Below are positions 48,212-56,119 of a stretch of DNA of 61,326 bases, piece after piece (position 1 is the stretch's first letter; each line of letters starts with the position of its first letter). The position numbers were made by a program, and so were the translations under genes. The notes beneath the pieces are model-generated. The model was not told where the DNA came from. It searched no databases and worked only from the letters and a program-made list of their open reading frames with translations. The stretch lies in contig NZ_JAAAMU010000029.1 in NCBI RefSeq assembly GCF_009909195.1, positions 1-61,326 of the forward strand, in the 5' to 3' direction. This stretch comes from Paenibacillus sacheonensis. GTDB lineage: Bacteria; Bacillota; Bacilli; Paenibacillales; Paenibacillaceae.

Positions 48212-48493
48212 TTGGAGTATAAGCCGGAGATTGGCCGTGTCGTAAAAGTGCTGCGAGGCAAAGACGAAGGCTCATATGCCGTAATCGTTCAGGTGTTGGA
48301 CGAACGCTTTGTACTAGTAGCCGACGGTGACAAACGTCGCTTCGATCAATCGAAGAAGAAGAACGTACTGCATCTACTGATGCAGCCGGTCGTCAGTCAC
48401 GAGGTGATTGACAGCGTACAGGAAACCGGCCGTGTAACAAACGCCAAATTGCGTTATGCCATTCAGAAGGCTGTGCAAGGGAAAGGAGAATGA
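48212..48493 (+). CDS. ybzG: KOW-domain RNA-binding protein (YbzG type)
   Basis: The 93-residue protein starts with TTG 48212. A KOW-like barrel (IGRVVKVLRGKDEGSYAVIV, about 7-26) is related to the L14e family, and a basic KKKN stretch follows. Its function is unknown; location between map and infA suggests a ribosome-associated role. The start is six bases behind map and the stop overlaps a spurious ATG just ahead of infA. Confidence 0.85.
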   Translation: MEYKPEIGRVVKVLRGKDEGSYAVIVQVLDERFVLVADGDKRRFDQSKKKNVLHLLMQPVVSHEVIDSVQETGRVTNAKLRYAIQKAVQGKGE

Positions 48494-48495
48494 CT

Positions 48496-48711
48496 ATGGC
48501 CAAAGAAGACGTCATTGAAGTCGAAGGTACGGTCATCGAACCACTACCTAACGCCATGTTCAAGGTGGAACTGGAGAACGGACATCAGATTCTCGCCCAC
48601 GTTTCGGGAAAGCTCAGAATGCATTTCATCCGTATTCTGACGGGAGATAAAGTGGTCATTCAGTTATCGCCATATGATTTGTCTAGAGGACGCATTACCT
48701 ATCGGAAGTAG
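48496..48711 (+). CDS. infA: Translation initiation factor IF-1
   Basis: The 71-residue OB-fold protein starts at ATG 48496, seven bases behind AAAGGAG. ATG 48490 is too close to that site. The sequence is nearly identical to other Firmicute IF-1 proteins through RMHFIRILTGDKV. IF-1 blocks the A site during initiation. Confidence 0.97.
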   Translation: MAKEDVIEVEGTVIEPLPNAMFKVELENGHQILAHVSGKLRMHFIRILTGDKVVIQLSPYDLSRGRITYRK

Positions 48712-48755
48712 GCCGCTGGCGGCCTGCCGACGAAAGAAATCGGGAGGTAATCACA

Positions 48756-48869
48756 ATGAAGGTTAGACCTTCGGTCAAGCCGATTTGCGAAAAATGTAAA
48801 GTCATTCGCCGCAAAGGCAATGTTATGGTTATTTGCGAAAATCCGAAACATAAACAAAAACAAGGATAA
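48756..48869 (+). CDS. rpmJ: 50S ribosomal protein L36
   Basis: The 37-residue protein has the zinc ligands CEKC, then C27 and a histidine in CENPKHKQ, so it is the zinc-binding form. It starts behind GGGAGG. L36 is a small late-assembly protein of the large subunit. Confidence 0.97.
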   Translation: MKVRPSVKPICEKCKVIRRKGNVMVICENPKHKQKQG

Positions 48870-48886
48870 AGGAGGGATATCAGTAC

Positions 48887-49255
48887 ATGGCTCGTATTGC
48901 TGGTGTAGACTTACCGCGTGATAAACGCGTTGTCATCGCTCTGACGTACATCTTCGGTATTGGCAGAACAACTGCTAATAAAATCTTGAGCACAACAGGT
49001 ATTAGCGAAAGTACCCGTGTTCGTGATCTGACGGAAGACGAAGTCAGCCAACTGCGTGAAACTATCGACAAAACGGTTAAAGTGGAAGGCGACCTTCGCC
49101 GCGAAATTTCCCTTAACATCAAACGTCTGATCGAGATCGGCTGCTATCGCGGTGTTCGTCACCGTCGTGGTCTTCCGGTTCGTGGTCAACGGACGAAAAC
49201 AAATGCTCGTACGCGTAAAGGTCCTCGTCGGACTGTAGCGAACAAGAAGAAATAA
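48887..49255 (+). CDS. rpsM: 30S ribosomal protein S13
   Basis: The 122-residue protein begins MARIAGVDLPRDKRVVIALT and ends in a basic tail. S13 forms intersubunit bridges in the 30S head. AAGGAGGG precedes it. Confidence 0.98.
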   Translation: MARIAGVDLPRDKRVVIALTYIFGIGRTTANKILSTTGISESTRVRDLTEDEVSQLRETIDKTVKVEGDLRREISLNIKRLIEIGCYRGVRHRRGLPVRGQRTKTNARTRKGPRRTVANKKK

Positions 49256-49273
49256 GAAGGGAGGATAACCGAA

Positions 49274-49669
49274 ATGGCTAAACCAAAAAAAGTGGTTCGT
49301 ACGAAACGTCGTGACCGTAAAAATATTGATAGCGGCGTAGCGCATATTCGCTCGACATTCAATAATACGATTGTTACGATTACTGATCCGCACGGCAATG
49401 CGATTTCCTGGGCAAGCTCCGGTAACCTTGGTTTTAAAGGTTCCCGTAAGAGCACGCCTTACGCAGCTCAAATGGCTGCTGAATCCGCAGCGAAAGCGGC
49501 TATGGAACACGGCATGAAAACTGTTGAAGTGATGGTTAAGGGTCCAGGCGCAGGCCGTGAAGCGGCGATCCGCTCCCTGCAAGCAGCTGGTCTTGAAGTT
49601 AACCTCATTAAGGACGTAACACCGGTTCCGCACAACGGATGCCGCCCGCCAAAACGTCGTCGCGTATAG
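49274..49669 (+). CDS. rpsK: 30S ribosomal protein S11
   Basis: The 131-residue protein has HIRSTFNNTIVTITDPHGN and the C-terminal DVTPVPHNGCRPPKRRRV. S11 is part of the platform near the mRNA exit. It lies in the alpha operon, ahead of rpoA; rpsD is not in this cluster. Confidence 0.98.
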   Translation: MAKPKKVVRTKRRDRKNIDSGVAHIRSTFNNTIVTITDPHGNAISWASSGNLGFKGSRKSTPYAAQMAAESAAKAAMEHGMKTVEVMVKGPGAGREAAIRSLQAAGLEVNLIKDVTPVPHNGCRPPKRRRV

Positions 49670-49795
49670 TCAATATTTGTGGTATCAAATGAACGCAACT
49701 TGTGAATAATGGTTGTGAAGGTTTGCCATACTACAGGGTTTGACTGCAAACGCGATAATGGTAACGGAGCGACGTTTTGAGGGAGGGTACTATTA

Positions 49796-50740
49796 GTGAT
49801 TGAGATCGAAAAGCCGAAAATCGAATCCGTAGAATTGAACGAGGATGGCACGTACGGACGTTTCGTCGTCGAACCGCTTGAACGCGGGTATGGTGCGACA
49901 TTGGGGAATTCTCTTCGGAGAATCCTGCTGTCTTCGCTTCCTGGCGCAGCTGTAACTTCCGTTCAAATCGACGGTGTTCTTCACGAGTTCTCTACGGTTC
50001 CAGGTGTGATGGAAGACGTAACTGAAATCATCCTGAACCTCAAGGGCCTTTCGCTGAAAATCCATTCCGACGAAGAGAAGGTATTGGAGATTGATGCGGA
50101 AGGTGATGGCAACGTTACGGCTGGCGATATTCGCGCAGACAGCGATGTCGAGATTTTAAGCCCAGATCTTCATATCGCGACGCTGGCCTCCGGTGCACGG
50201 CTCCACATGCGGGTATTTGCAAACCGCGGACGCGGTTATGTGCAAGCAGATCGTAACAAACGGGAAGATCAGCCAATCGGCGTGATCCCCGTCGACTCGA
50301 TCTACACGCCGATTACCCGTGTTAACTACACGGTTGAGAACACTCGTGTTGGTCAAGTGACGAACTACGATAAACTCACACTTGAAGTTTGGACCGACGG
50401 AAGCATTCGTCCGGAAGAGGCAGTCAGCCTCGGCGCCAAAATTTTGACTGAGCATCTGGATCTGTTCGTTGGTCTGACCGATGAAGCGAAAGATGCCGAG
50501 ATCATGGTTGAAAAAGAAGAAGACAAGAAAGAGAAAGTACTCGAGATGACGATCGAAGAGCTCGACCTCTCGGTACGTTCTTATAACTGTCTGAAACGTG
50601 CAGGAATCAATACCGTCCAAGAGCTGATCACGAAAACGGAAGAAGACATGATGAAAGTCCGGAACCTCGGACGCAAGTCTTTGGAAGAAGTTCAAGAGAA
50701 GCTCGAGGAACTTGGTCTTGGCCTTCGCATGGAAGAATAG
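49796..50740 (+). CDS. rpoA: RNA polymerase alpha subunit
   Basis: The 314-residue protein starts with GTG 49796 behind GGGAGGG. The N-terminal dimerisation and assembly domain contains ERGYGATLGNSLRRILLSSL (about 28-47). An acidic linker near 230-245 joins it to the C-terminal domain with ELDLSVRSYNCLKRAGINTV that contacts UP elements and activators. The 126-base gap before it contains a small GTTTGC-GCAAAC inverted repeat. Confidence 0.98.
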   Translation: MIEIEKPKIESVELNEDGTYGRFVVEPLERGYGATLGNSLRRILLSSLPGAAVTSVQIDGVLHEFSTVPGVMEDVTEIILNLKGLSLKIHSDEEKVLEIDAEGDGNVTAGDIRADSDVEILSPDLHIATLASGARLHMRVFANRGRGYVQADRNKREDQPIGVIPVDSIYTPITRVNYTVENTRVGQVTNYDKLTLEVWTDGSIRPEEAVSLGAKILTEHLDLFVGLTDEAKDAEIMVEKEEDKKEKVLEMTIEELDLSVRSYNCLKRAGINTVQELITKTEEDMMKVRNLGRKSLEEVQEKLEELGLGLRMEE

Positions 50741-50790
50741 AGCGCAGCACAGACTAAGGTCGTTAGACTGTTTTAAGGAGGGGAATTTCG

Positions 50791-51159
50791 ATGGCATATT
50801 CTAAATTGAGCCGTGACGCTAGCTCCCGGAAAGCACTGTTCCGCGATCTCGTCACAGACTTGTTCCTGTATGAGCGCATTCAAACGACAGAGGCGAAAGC
50901 AAAAGAGCTTCGTCCTATCGCCGAGAAGCTGATCACGCTTGCGAAGCGTGGCGATCTGCATGCACGTCGTCAAGTGGCAGCTTTTGTTCGCCGCGAGTCC
51001 ATTGCAGCAGGTGAGCAGGATGCAATTCAAAAACTGTTCTCCGAGCTCGCTACCCGTTATTCGGAGCGTCCGGGCGGCTATACGCGTATCTTGAAGCTGG
51101 GTCCTCGTCGCGGTGACGCGGCGCCTATGGTTTACTTGGAACTGGTAGATCGCGCGTAG
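50791..51159 (+). CDS. rplQ: 50S ribosomal protein L17
   Basis: The 122-residue protein starts MAYSKLSRDASSRKALFRDL. L17 is located near the tunnel exit. It is the last ribosomal gene of the cluster, and a terminator follows. In B. subtilis the ECF transporter genes come next; here truA follows directly. Confidence 0.98.
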   Translation: MAYSKLSRDASSRKALFRDLVTDLFLYERIQTTEAKAKELRPIAEKLITLAKRGDLHARRQVAAFVRRESIAAGEQDAIQKLFSELATRYSERPGGYTRILKLGPRRGDAAPMVYLELVDRA

Positions 51160-51168
51160 CAAACGAAG

Positions 51169-51195
51169 GGTGGACCTTGCGGCCACCTTTTTTTG
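51169..51195 (+). terminator. Terminator after rplQ
   Basis: GGTGG (51169-51173) pairs with CCACC (51183-51187) around a 9-base loop and is followed by seven T. It closes the S10-spc-alpha cluster ten bases after the rplQ stop. Confidence 0.85.
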
Positions 51196-51229
51196 TTGCC
51201 CGAGTCATCCTTATGGGAGGGGGCAGACT

Positions 51230-51970
51230 GTGCGGAATATTCGGATGGCGATCAGCTACGATGGGACGACGTATCACGGCTTTCAAACACAGCCGATCGG
51301 GAATACCGTTCAGGATGTGCTGGAGCATGCGATAGGCGTTCTGACGGGCGAGAAGGCAGACATTACGGCATCGGGCCGTACGGATGCTGGCGTCCACGCC
51401 AGGCGGCAGTACTTTAATTTCTACACCTCCTCTCCCATCCCTGTGGATCGTTGGGCGTTAGCGCTGAATTCCAGACTGCCGGACGACATTGTCGTTCTAC
51501 AGGCGGATGAGATGCCCTCGCAATTTCATTCGTCATACAGTGCCAAACGCAAAACCTACCGGTACGGAATCGATACGAGCAAATTCGGGGACGTGTTTGA
51601 ACGCAAATATCGATTGCACTATCCCATGCCGCTGCTATTGGAGGAGATGAAGGAAGCGATTGCCCATGTAAGGGGAACGCATGACTTTTCATCCTTTGCT
51701 TCAAAACGATCTACGAAAACGACGCATGTGCGAACCATTCTAGACGCGCGAATTGAGGCAAGCGATGGCAAGCTGGATATTTTTATTACCGGTAATGGGT
51801 TTCTGTATAATATGGTGAGGATCATAGTAGGCACGCTGCTCTGGGTAGGCGAAGGTAAACTGACTGCCGCGGATTTCAAGCGAATTCTCGAGGCTCGGGA
51901 GAGGTCGGCAGCAGGTCCTACGGCAATGGCTCATGGGTTAATGTTATGGGAAGTGGAGTATGAGGAATAA
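51230..51970 (+). CDS. truA: TruA, tRNA pseudouridine synthase A
   Basis: The product is 246 residues from GTG 51230 behind GGGAGGGGG. The catalytic aspartate is D52 in SGRTDAGVHA. The enzyme makes pseudouridine at positions 38-40 of the tRNA anticodon arm. The longer in-frame ATG start at 51170 lies inside the rplQ terminator and is rejected. Confidence 0.97.
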   Translation: MRNIRMAISYDGTTYHGFQTQPIGNTVQDVLEHAIGVLTGEKADITASGRTDAGVHARRQYFNFYTSSPIPVDRWALALNSRLPDDIVVLQADEMPSQFHSSYSAKRKTYRYGIDTSKFGDVFERKYRLHYPMPLLLEEMKEAIAHVRGTHDFSSFASKRSTKTTHVRTILDARIEASDGKLDIFITGNGFLYNMVRIIVGTLLWVGEGKLTAADFKRILEARERSAAGPTAMAHGLMLWEVEYEE

Positions 51971-52016
51971 AAGGGTTTCACCAGCTTTTTTAATTCTTGT
52001 CGTCACAATAAATAGC

Positions 52017-52045
52017 TTGCACATGCTAGGCCTATGTAGTAGAAT
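52017..52045 (+). promoter_or_regulatory. Promoter of rplM-rpsI
   Basis: TTGCAC (52017-52022), a 17-bp spacer and TAGAAT (52040-52045). The transcript would start near 52052, just before the leader structure. Confidence 0.7.
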
Positions 52046-52054
52046 ATAACTTGT

Positions 52055-52140
52055 GCTTTCTTAGTGGCTCTCCCACAGCCCCGACTAAGAATGGCCACCT
52101 ACAGCAGTGCTAACGAACGCAACTAACCGATACTACGGTA
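52055..52140 (+). promoter_or_regulatory. L13 leader of rplM
   Basis: TTCTTAGT (52058-52065) pairs perfectly with ACTAAGAA (52084-52091) and encloses a GGCT-AGCC hairpin. The arrangement right behind the promoter fits the L13 leader family found before rplM in Bacilli, through which L13 is thought to control its own synthesis. Confidence 0.65.
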
Positions 52141-52191
52141 CGAAATGTTATAAATGAGATCGATTGTTTTAATGAAGAAGGAGGATCATCC

Positions 52192-52629
52192 ATGCGCATT
52201 ACCTACATGGCTAAGCCAAATGAAGTCGAACGCAAATGGTACGTCATTGACGCAGAAGGCAAAACGCTTGGCCGTCTTGCGAGCGAAGCTGCAAGCATCA
52301 TCCGCGGCAAACATAAACCGCAATTTACTCCGCACGTTGATACTGGCGATTTCGTCGTAATCATCAACGCAGAGAAAATTCACCTGACGGGTAAAAAGCT
52401 TCAAAACAAAATGTACTACCGTCACTCCATGTACTCAGGCGGTCTGAAAGTGACTCCTGCACAAGACATGATCAAGAACAAACCAGAACAAGTTTTGGAG
52501 CAAGCGATCTACGGCATGCTGCCTAAGAATCGTCTGGGCGACAAAATGAAGATGAAATTGAAAGTGTACGCCGGCGCAGAACATCCACATCAAGCACAAA
52601 ATCCAGAAGTTTACGAACTTCGCGGGTAA
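52192..52629 (+). CDS. rplM: 50S ribosomal protein L13
   Basis: The 145-residue protein begins MRITYMAKPNEVERKWYVID, matching the B. subtilis length, and AAGGAGG lies eight bases before this ATG. It has the HKPQFTPHVDTGDFVVIINA core. L13 is an early assembly protein. Confidence 0.97.
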   Translation: MRITYMAKPNEVERKWYVIDAEGKTLGRLASEAASIIRGKHKPQFTPHVDTGDFVVIINAEKIHLTGKKLQNKMYYRHSMYSGGLKVTPAQDMIKNKPEQVLEQAIYGMLPKNRLGDKMKMKLKVYAGAEHPHQAQNPEVYELRG

Positions 52630-52648
52630 ATAGAGGGAGGACAGTTTC

Positions 52649-53041
52649 ATGGCACAAGTTCAATACTATGGAACCGGTCGTCGTAAACACTCTGTAGCAC
52701 GTGTACGTCTCGTGCCGGGTGAAGGACGAATCATTATTAACAAACGTGATCTGAATGAGTACTTCGGTCTTGAAACACTCAAGCTGATCGTTAAACAACC
52801 ACTTGCTTTGACTGAAACGACAAGCAAATACGATGTTCTGGTTATTGCACATGGCGGCGGTATCTCCGGCCAAGCGGGTGCGATTCGTCACGGTATCTCC
52901 CGTGCGCTGCTTAAAGCAGATCCAGAATTCCGTCCATCTTTGAAACGCGCTGGCTTCCTGACGCGTGACCCACGTATGAAAGAGCGTAAGAAGTACGGCT
53001 TGAAAGCCGCTCGTCGCGCGCCACAATTCTCGAAACGTTAA
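52649..53041 (+). CDS. rpsI: 30S ribosomal protein S9
   Basis: The 130-residue protein has YGTGRRKHSVARVRLVPG near the start and the basic tail ending FSKR, which reaches the P-site tRNA. It forms a two-gene operon with rplM, and a strong terminator follows. Confidence 0.98.
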   Translation: MAQVQYYGTGRRKHSVARVRLVPGEGRIIINKRDLNEYFGLETLKLIVKQPLALTETTSKYDVLVIAHGGGISGQAGAIRHGISRALLKADPEFRPSLKRAGFLTRDPRMKERKKYGLKAARRAPQFSKR

Positions 53042-53051
53042 TTTACACAGC

Positions 53052-53089
53052 AAATGCCTTCTCTGTTACGCAGGGAGGGCATTTTTTTA
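53052..53089 (+). terminator. Terminator after rpsI
   Basis: AAATGCC-TTCTCTG pairs with CAGGGAG-GGCATTT around a short loop and is followed by a run of T. It ends the rplM-rpsI operon. Confidence 0.93.
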
Positions 53090-53111
53090 TGATTTTGCCG
53101 TATTTCAGTCA

Positions 53112-53154
53112 TTGAACATTATGCCTGTTGGACGTATAATTTAATGTAGATTAA
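53112..53154 (+). promoter_or_regulatory. Promoter and palindromic candidate operator of cysH-sat
   Basis: TTGAAC (53112-53117), 17 bp, and a perfect TATAAT (53135-53140). TTAAT-gtag-ATTAA (53141-53154) forms an inverted repeat over the expected transcription start, a typical place for a repressor such as CymR, although I cannot match a specific consensus. Confidence 0.65.
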
Positions 53155-53188
53155 TTTACTTGGATTTCGTAAACGGAGGGACTAACCC

Positions 53189-53881
53189 ATGAACCTTTTT
53201 GAAAAAGAAGCGCTTATCGCGCAAAAGGCGGTTGATCTGGAAACCGCAACACCGCAGGATATTTTGAAATTCGCCGTTGAAACATTCCCGAATATTACAT
53301 TCGCATGCAGTTTTGGCGCAGAAGATGTCGTGATTGTCGATATGCTGCAAAAAATCAGCCCGAAGACCGATATCTTCTACTTGGATACGGACTTTCACTT
53401 TAAAGAAACATACGAAACACGCGATAAGATGGCTGAGATCTACGGTTTGGAATTCGTTGAAGTGAAACCTGCGATTACGCCAGAAGAGCAGGCTGCTCAA
53501 TATGGCGATGAGCTTTGGAAAACCAATGCCAACGAATGCTGCAACATCCGTAAAGTGCAGCCGCTGACGCAAATCTTATCCAAGTACGAAGCTTGGATTA
53601 CCGGTATTCGCCGCGATCAAGCACCTACACGCGCGAACGCGAAGAAGATCGAATACGATACGAAGTTCGGATTGGTTAAATTCAACCCGATCGCCGACTG
53701 GTCTTCCGAAGATGTCTGGAACTACATCCGCGAGAACAATGTATACTACAATCCGCTGCATGATAACCACTATCCAAGCATCGGGTGCGAATATTGCACG
53801 CGCCAGGTAATGCCTGGCGAGGATCCTCGCGCTGGACGTTGGTCCGGTCAAGAGAAGACGGAATGCGGCTTGCATAAATAA
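53189..53881 (+). CDS. cysH: CysH, adenylylsulfate (APS/PAPS) reductase
   Basis: The 230-residue protein has the PP-loop SFGAEDVVIVD (about 41-51) and the four cluster cysteines C117, C118, C200 and C203 that mark the 4Fe-4S assimilatory type, which usually accepts APS. The catalytic C226 lies in the C-terminal ECGLH. It reduces APS to sulfite with thioredoxin. It is followed by sat; together they take sulfate to sulfite. Confidence 0.95.
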   Translation: MNLFEKEALIAQKAVDLETATPQDILKFAVETFPNITFACSFGAEDVVIVDMLQKISPKTDIFYLDTDFHFKETYETRDKMAEIYGLEFVEVKPAITPEEQAAQYGDELWKTNANECCNIRKVQPLTQILSKYEAWITGIRRDQAPTRANAKKIEYDTKFGLVKFNPIADWSSEDVWNYIRENNVYYNPLHDNHYPSIGCEYCTRQVMPGEDPRAGRWSGQEKTECGLHK

Positions 53882-53971
53882 CCGATATCTAGGACTACGA
53901 AGCGTCATCCACGCACTACAGAGGCTTACAGTAGAATCAATCGTAAAAACCTTAGGAGGCACTTGCATACA

Positions 53972-55135
53972 ATGAGCAGCATCAAGCCGCATGGCGGCGT
54001 ACTGATTAATCGTGTCGCGACTGGAGCAGAGCGTGACGCGCTTCTTGCCGAAGCGGCAAAACTGTCATCCATCATCGTAAACAACTGGACGATTTCGGAT
54101 TTGGACTTGATCGGTGTAGGTGCGTTCTCGCCGCTGACCGGCTTCTTGAACGAGGCTGACTATCGTTCCGTTGTTGAACGCATGCGCCTTGCTGACGGTA
54201 CGGTATGGAGCATCCCGATCACGCTGGCCGTAGAAGAAGCGAAAGCTTCCGAGTTGGCTGCTGGACAACGTGCAGCGCTCATCGGCGAAGATGGCATTGT
54301 CTACGCCGTAATCGACATTGAGAGTATCTACAGCGTGGATCAGAAGCATGAAGCGGTTAATGTATTTAAAACGGACGACATGGAACATCCTGGCGTAGCT
54401 AAGCTTTTCAGCCGTCCATCTACGTATGTAGGCGGAACCATCACGGTGTTGAACCGCCCCGAGCCTGAGAAGTTCAACGAATTCTACTTTGATCCTTCCG
54501 AAACGCGTCGGATTTTCGCGGAGAAGGGCTGGAAAACGATCGTTGGTTTTCAAACCCGTAATCCGGTTCACCGAGCGCACGAATATATTCAAAAATGCGC
54601 GATGGAAATCGTAGATGCGCTCTTCCTGAATCCGCTTGTCGGCGAAACGAAATCCGACGACGTACCTGCGAATGTTCGGATGAAGAGCTATATCGCGCTG
54701 CTGGAGAATTACTACCCGGCAGATCGTACGTTCCTTGGCGTGTTTCCGGCGGCTATGCGTTACGCAGGCCCGCGCGAGGCGATTTTCCACGCGATGGTCC
54801 GCAAAAACTATGGCTGCACGCATTTCATCGTCGGCCGCGACCATGCTGGCGTAGGCGACTACTACGGTACGTATGAAGCGCAAGACCTGCTTCGTTCGTT
54901 CCCAATCGATGAACTGGGCATTACGCCGCTGTTCTTCGAGCACAGCTTCTTCTGTACCAAATGCGGCAACATGGCTTCCAGCAAAACCTGCCCGCATGAC
55001 AAAGCTGATCATTTGACGCTTTCCGGCACGAAGGTTCGCGCTTTGCTTCGCGATGGCGTATGCCCGCCGCCTGAATTCTCGCGTCCGGAAGTCGCGAAAA
55101 TTCTGATTGAAGGCATGTCGAGCCAACCGGTCTAA
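53972..55135 (+). CDS. sat: Sulfate adenylyltransferase (ATP sulfurylase)
   Basis: The 387-residue protein starts at ATG 53972. An in-frame TTG at 53963 lies too close to AGGAGG (53954-53959), although the chosen spacing is slightly long. The ATP-binding QTRNPVHRAHEY holds the HxxH pair (H200, H203), and GRDHAGVG is present. A CTKC ... CPH zinc-like site is near residues 329-340. It makes APS from sulfate and ATP. No APS kinase is in the window, in keeping with direct APS reduction by CysH. Confidence 0.96.
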   Translation: MSSIKPHGGVLINRVATGAERDALLAEAAKLSSIIVNNWTISDLDLIGVGAFSPLTGFLNEADYRSVVERMRLADGTVWSIPITLAVEEAKASELAAGQRAALIGEDGIVYAVIDIESIYSVDQKHEAVNVFKTDDMEHPGVAKLFSRPSTYVGGTITVLNRPEPEKFNEFYFDPSETRRIFAEKGWKTIVGFQTRNPVHRAHEYIQKCAMEIVDALFLNPLVGETKSDDVPANVRMKSYIALLENYYPADRTFLGVFPAAMRYAGPREAIFHAMVRKNYGCTHFIVGRDHAGVGDYYGTYEAQDLLRSFPIDELGITPLFFEHSFFCTKCGNMASSKTCPHDKADHLTLSGTKVRALLRDGVCPPPEFSRPEVAKILIEGMSSQPV

Positions 55136-55244
55136 TTCATAACAGGATATCCGCATAAGTGGCCGCCTCGTCCCATAGGATGATAATGAACGCAGGACAG
55201 ACTCCTGCACGAATCATCGGATGGAGATAGGGGTGGCTTTTTGC

Positions 55245-56042
55245 ATGCGCGGAGTTCGGAAGCGGTTTGTCGTGTGGATTACGTACCGGGGCGCGGTGCG
55301 GATCGTAATGGGCGTTGCCGCGGTGCTGCTCACAGTGCTGCTGTTAACGCAGGAAGTGCCTGCATCGCGGACTTGGACGTATTGGACCCTGCCACTATCC
55401 GGCAAGGTGATTGCGATTGATGCCGGGCATGGCGGAATAGACGGCGGTGCCGTCAGCAAGCAAGGACTGGTGGAGAAGGACCTTAATCTGGCGATTGCCC
55501 TGCAGCTCCGCGATTTCTTGCAGCAGGCCGGCGCTATCGTGGTCATGACGCGGGAAGGGGATTACGATCTCGCGGATGAAGGAACGTCCAAGATCAGTAA
55601 ACGGAAGACGCAGGATCTGATCAAACGCGCGCAATTCGTCAAAGAAAAGAATGCCTCGCTGCTGCTCAGCATTCATATGAACAGCATTCCTTCCCCAAAA
55701 TGGTCGGGCGCACAAACGTTCTTCTATCCGAACCTGCCGGAGAACGCGATACTTGCTTCGCTCATTCAAGACGAGATCCGGCGTAACCTCGGCAATACGG
55801 AACGACTTGCGAATACGGTGAACACCGTGTATTTGTTAAAAGCGATGGATGAGGTGCCGAGCGCGTTGGTAGAGGTTGGTTTCTTGTCCAATCCGGGCGA
55901 AGCCTCGCGTCTAGGCGATTCGAATTATCAGAAGAAGGTCGCAGCCTCCATCTATCAAGGCGTTCTGCGCTTTACGGCAGGGGAGAAGTGGGGCACCGGA
56001 ACGGCGGGAGGAGCCGCGAGCGACGCTCGGAACGGAAGCTAA
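55245..56042 (+). CDS. cwlD: CwlD, germination-specific N-acetylmuramoyl-L-alanine amidase
   Basis: The 265-residue protein starts at ATG 55245 behind AGGGGTGG; an earlier ATG at 55221 has no site. It has an N-terminal membrane helix (about 16-35), then an Amidase_3 domain with IDAGHGG (H62), a glutamate in LVEKDLN (E77), SIHMNS and LVEVGFLSNP, which together hold zinc and catalyse cleavage. CwlD with PdaA makes the muramic lactam of spore cortex. It is ahead of salA, gerD, kbaA and pdaB, as in Bacillus. Confidence 0.94.
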   Translation: MRGVRKRFVVWITYRGAVRIVMGVAAVLLTVLLLTQEVPASRTWTYWTLPLSGKVIAIDAGHGGIDGGAVSKQGLVEKDLNLAIALQLRDFLQQAGAIVVMTREGDYDLADEGTSKISKRKTQDLIKRAQFVKEKNASLLLSIHMNSIPSPKWSGAQTFFYPNLPENAILASLIQDEIRRNLGNTERLANTVNTVYLLKAMDEVPSALVEVGFLSNPGEASRLGDSNYQKKVAASIYQGVLRFTAGEKWGTGTAGGAASDARNGS

Positions 56043-56049
56043 CCATAGC

Positions 56050-56078
56050 TTGGAACGGTGAGGCCGTATTGCTATAAT
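56050..56078 (+). promoter_or_regulatory. Promoter of salA
   Basis: TTGGAA (56050-56055), 17 bp and a perfect TATAAT (56073-56078), directly behind the cwlD stop. Confidence 0.7.
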
Positions 56079-56119
56079 GGATGCAGGCAGTACGACAGGG
56101 ACAAGAGGAGAGAACATTC

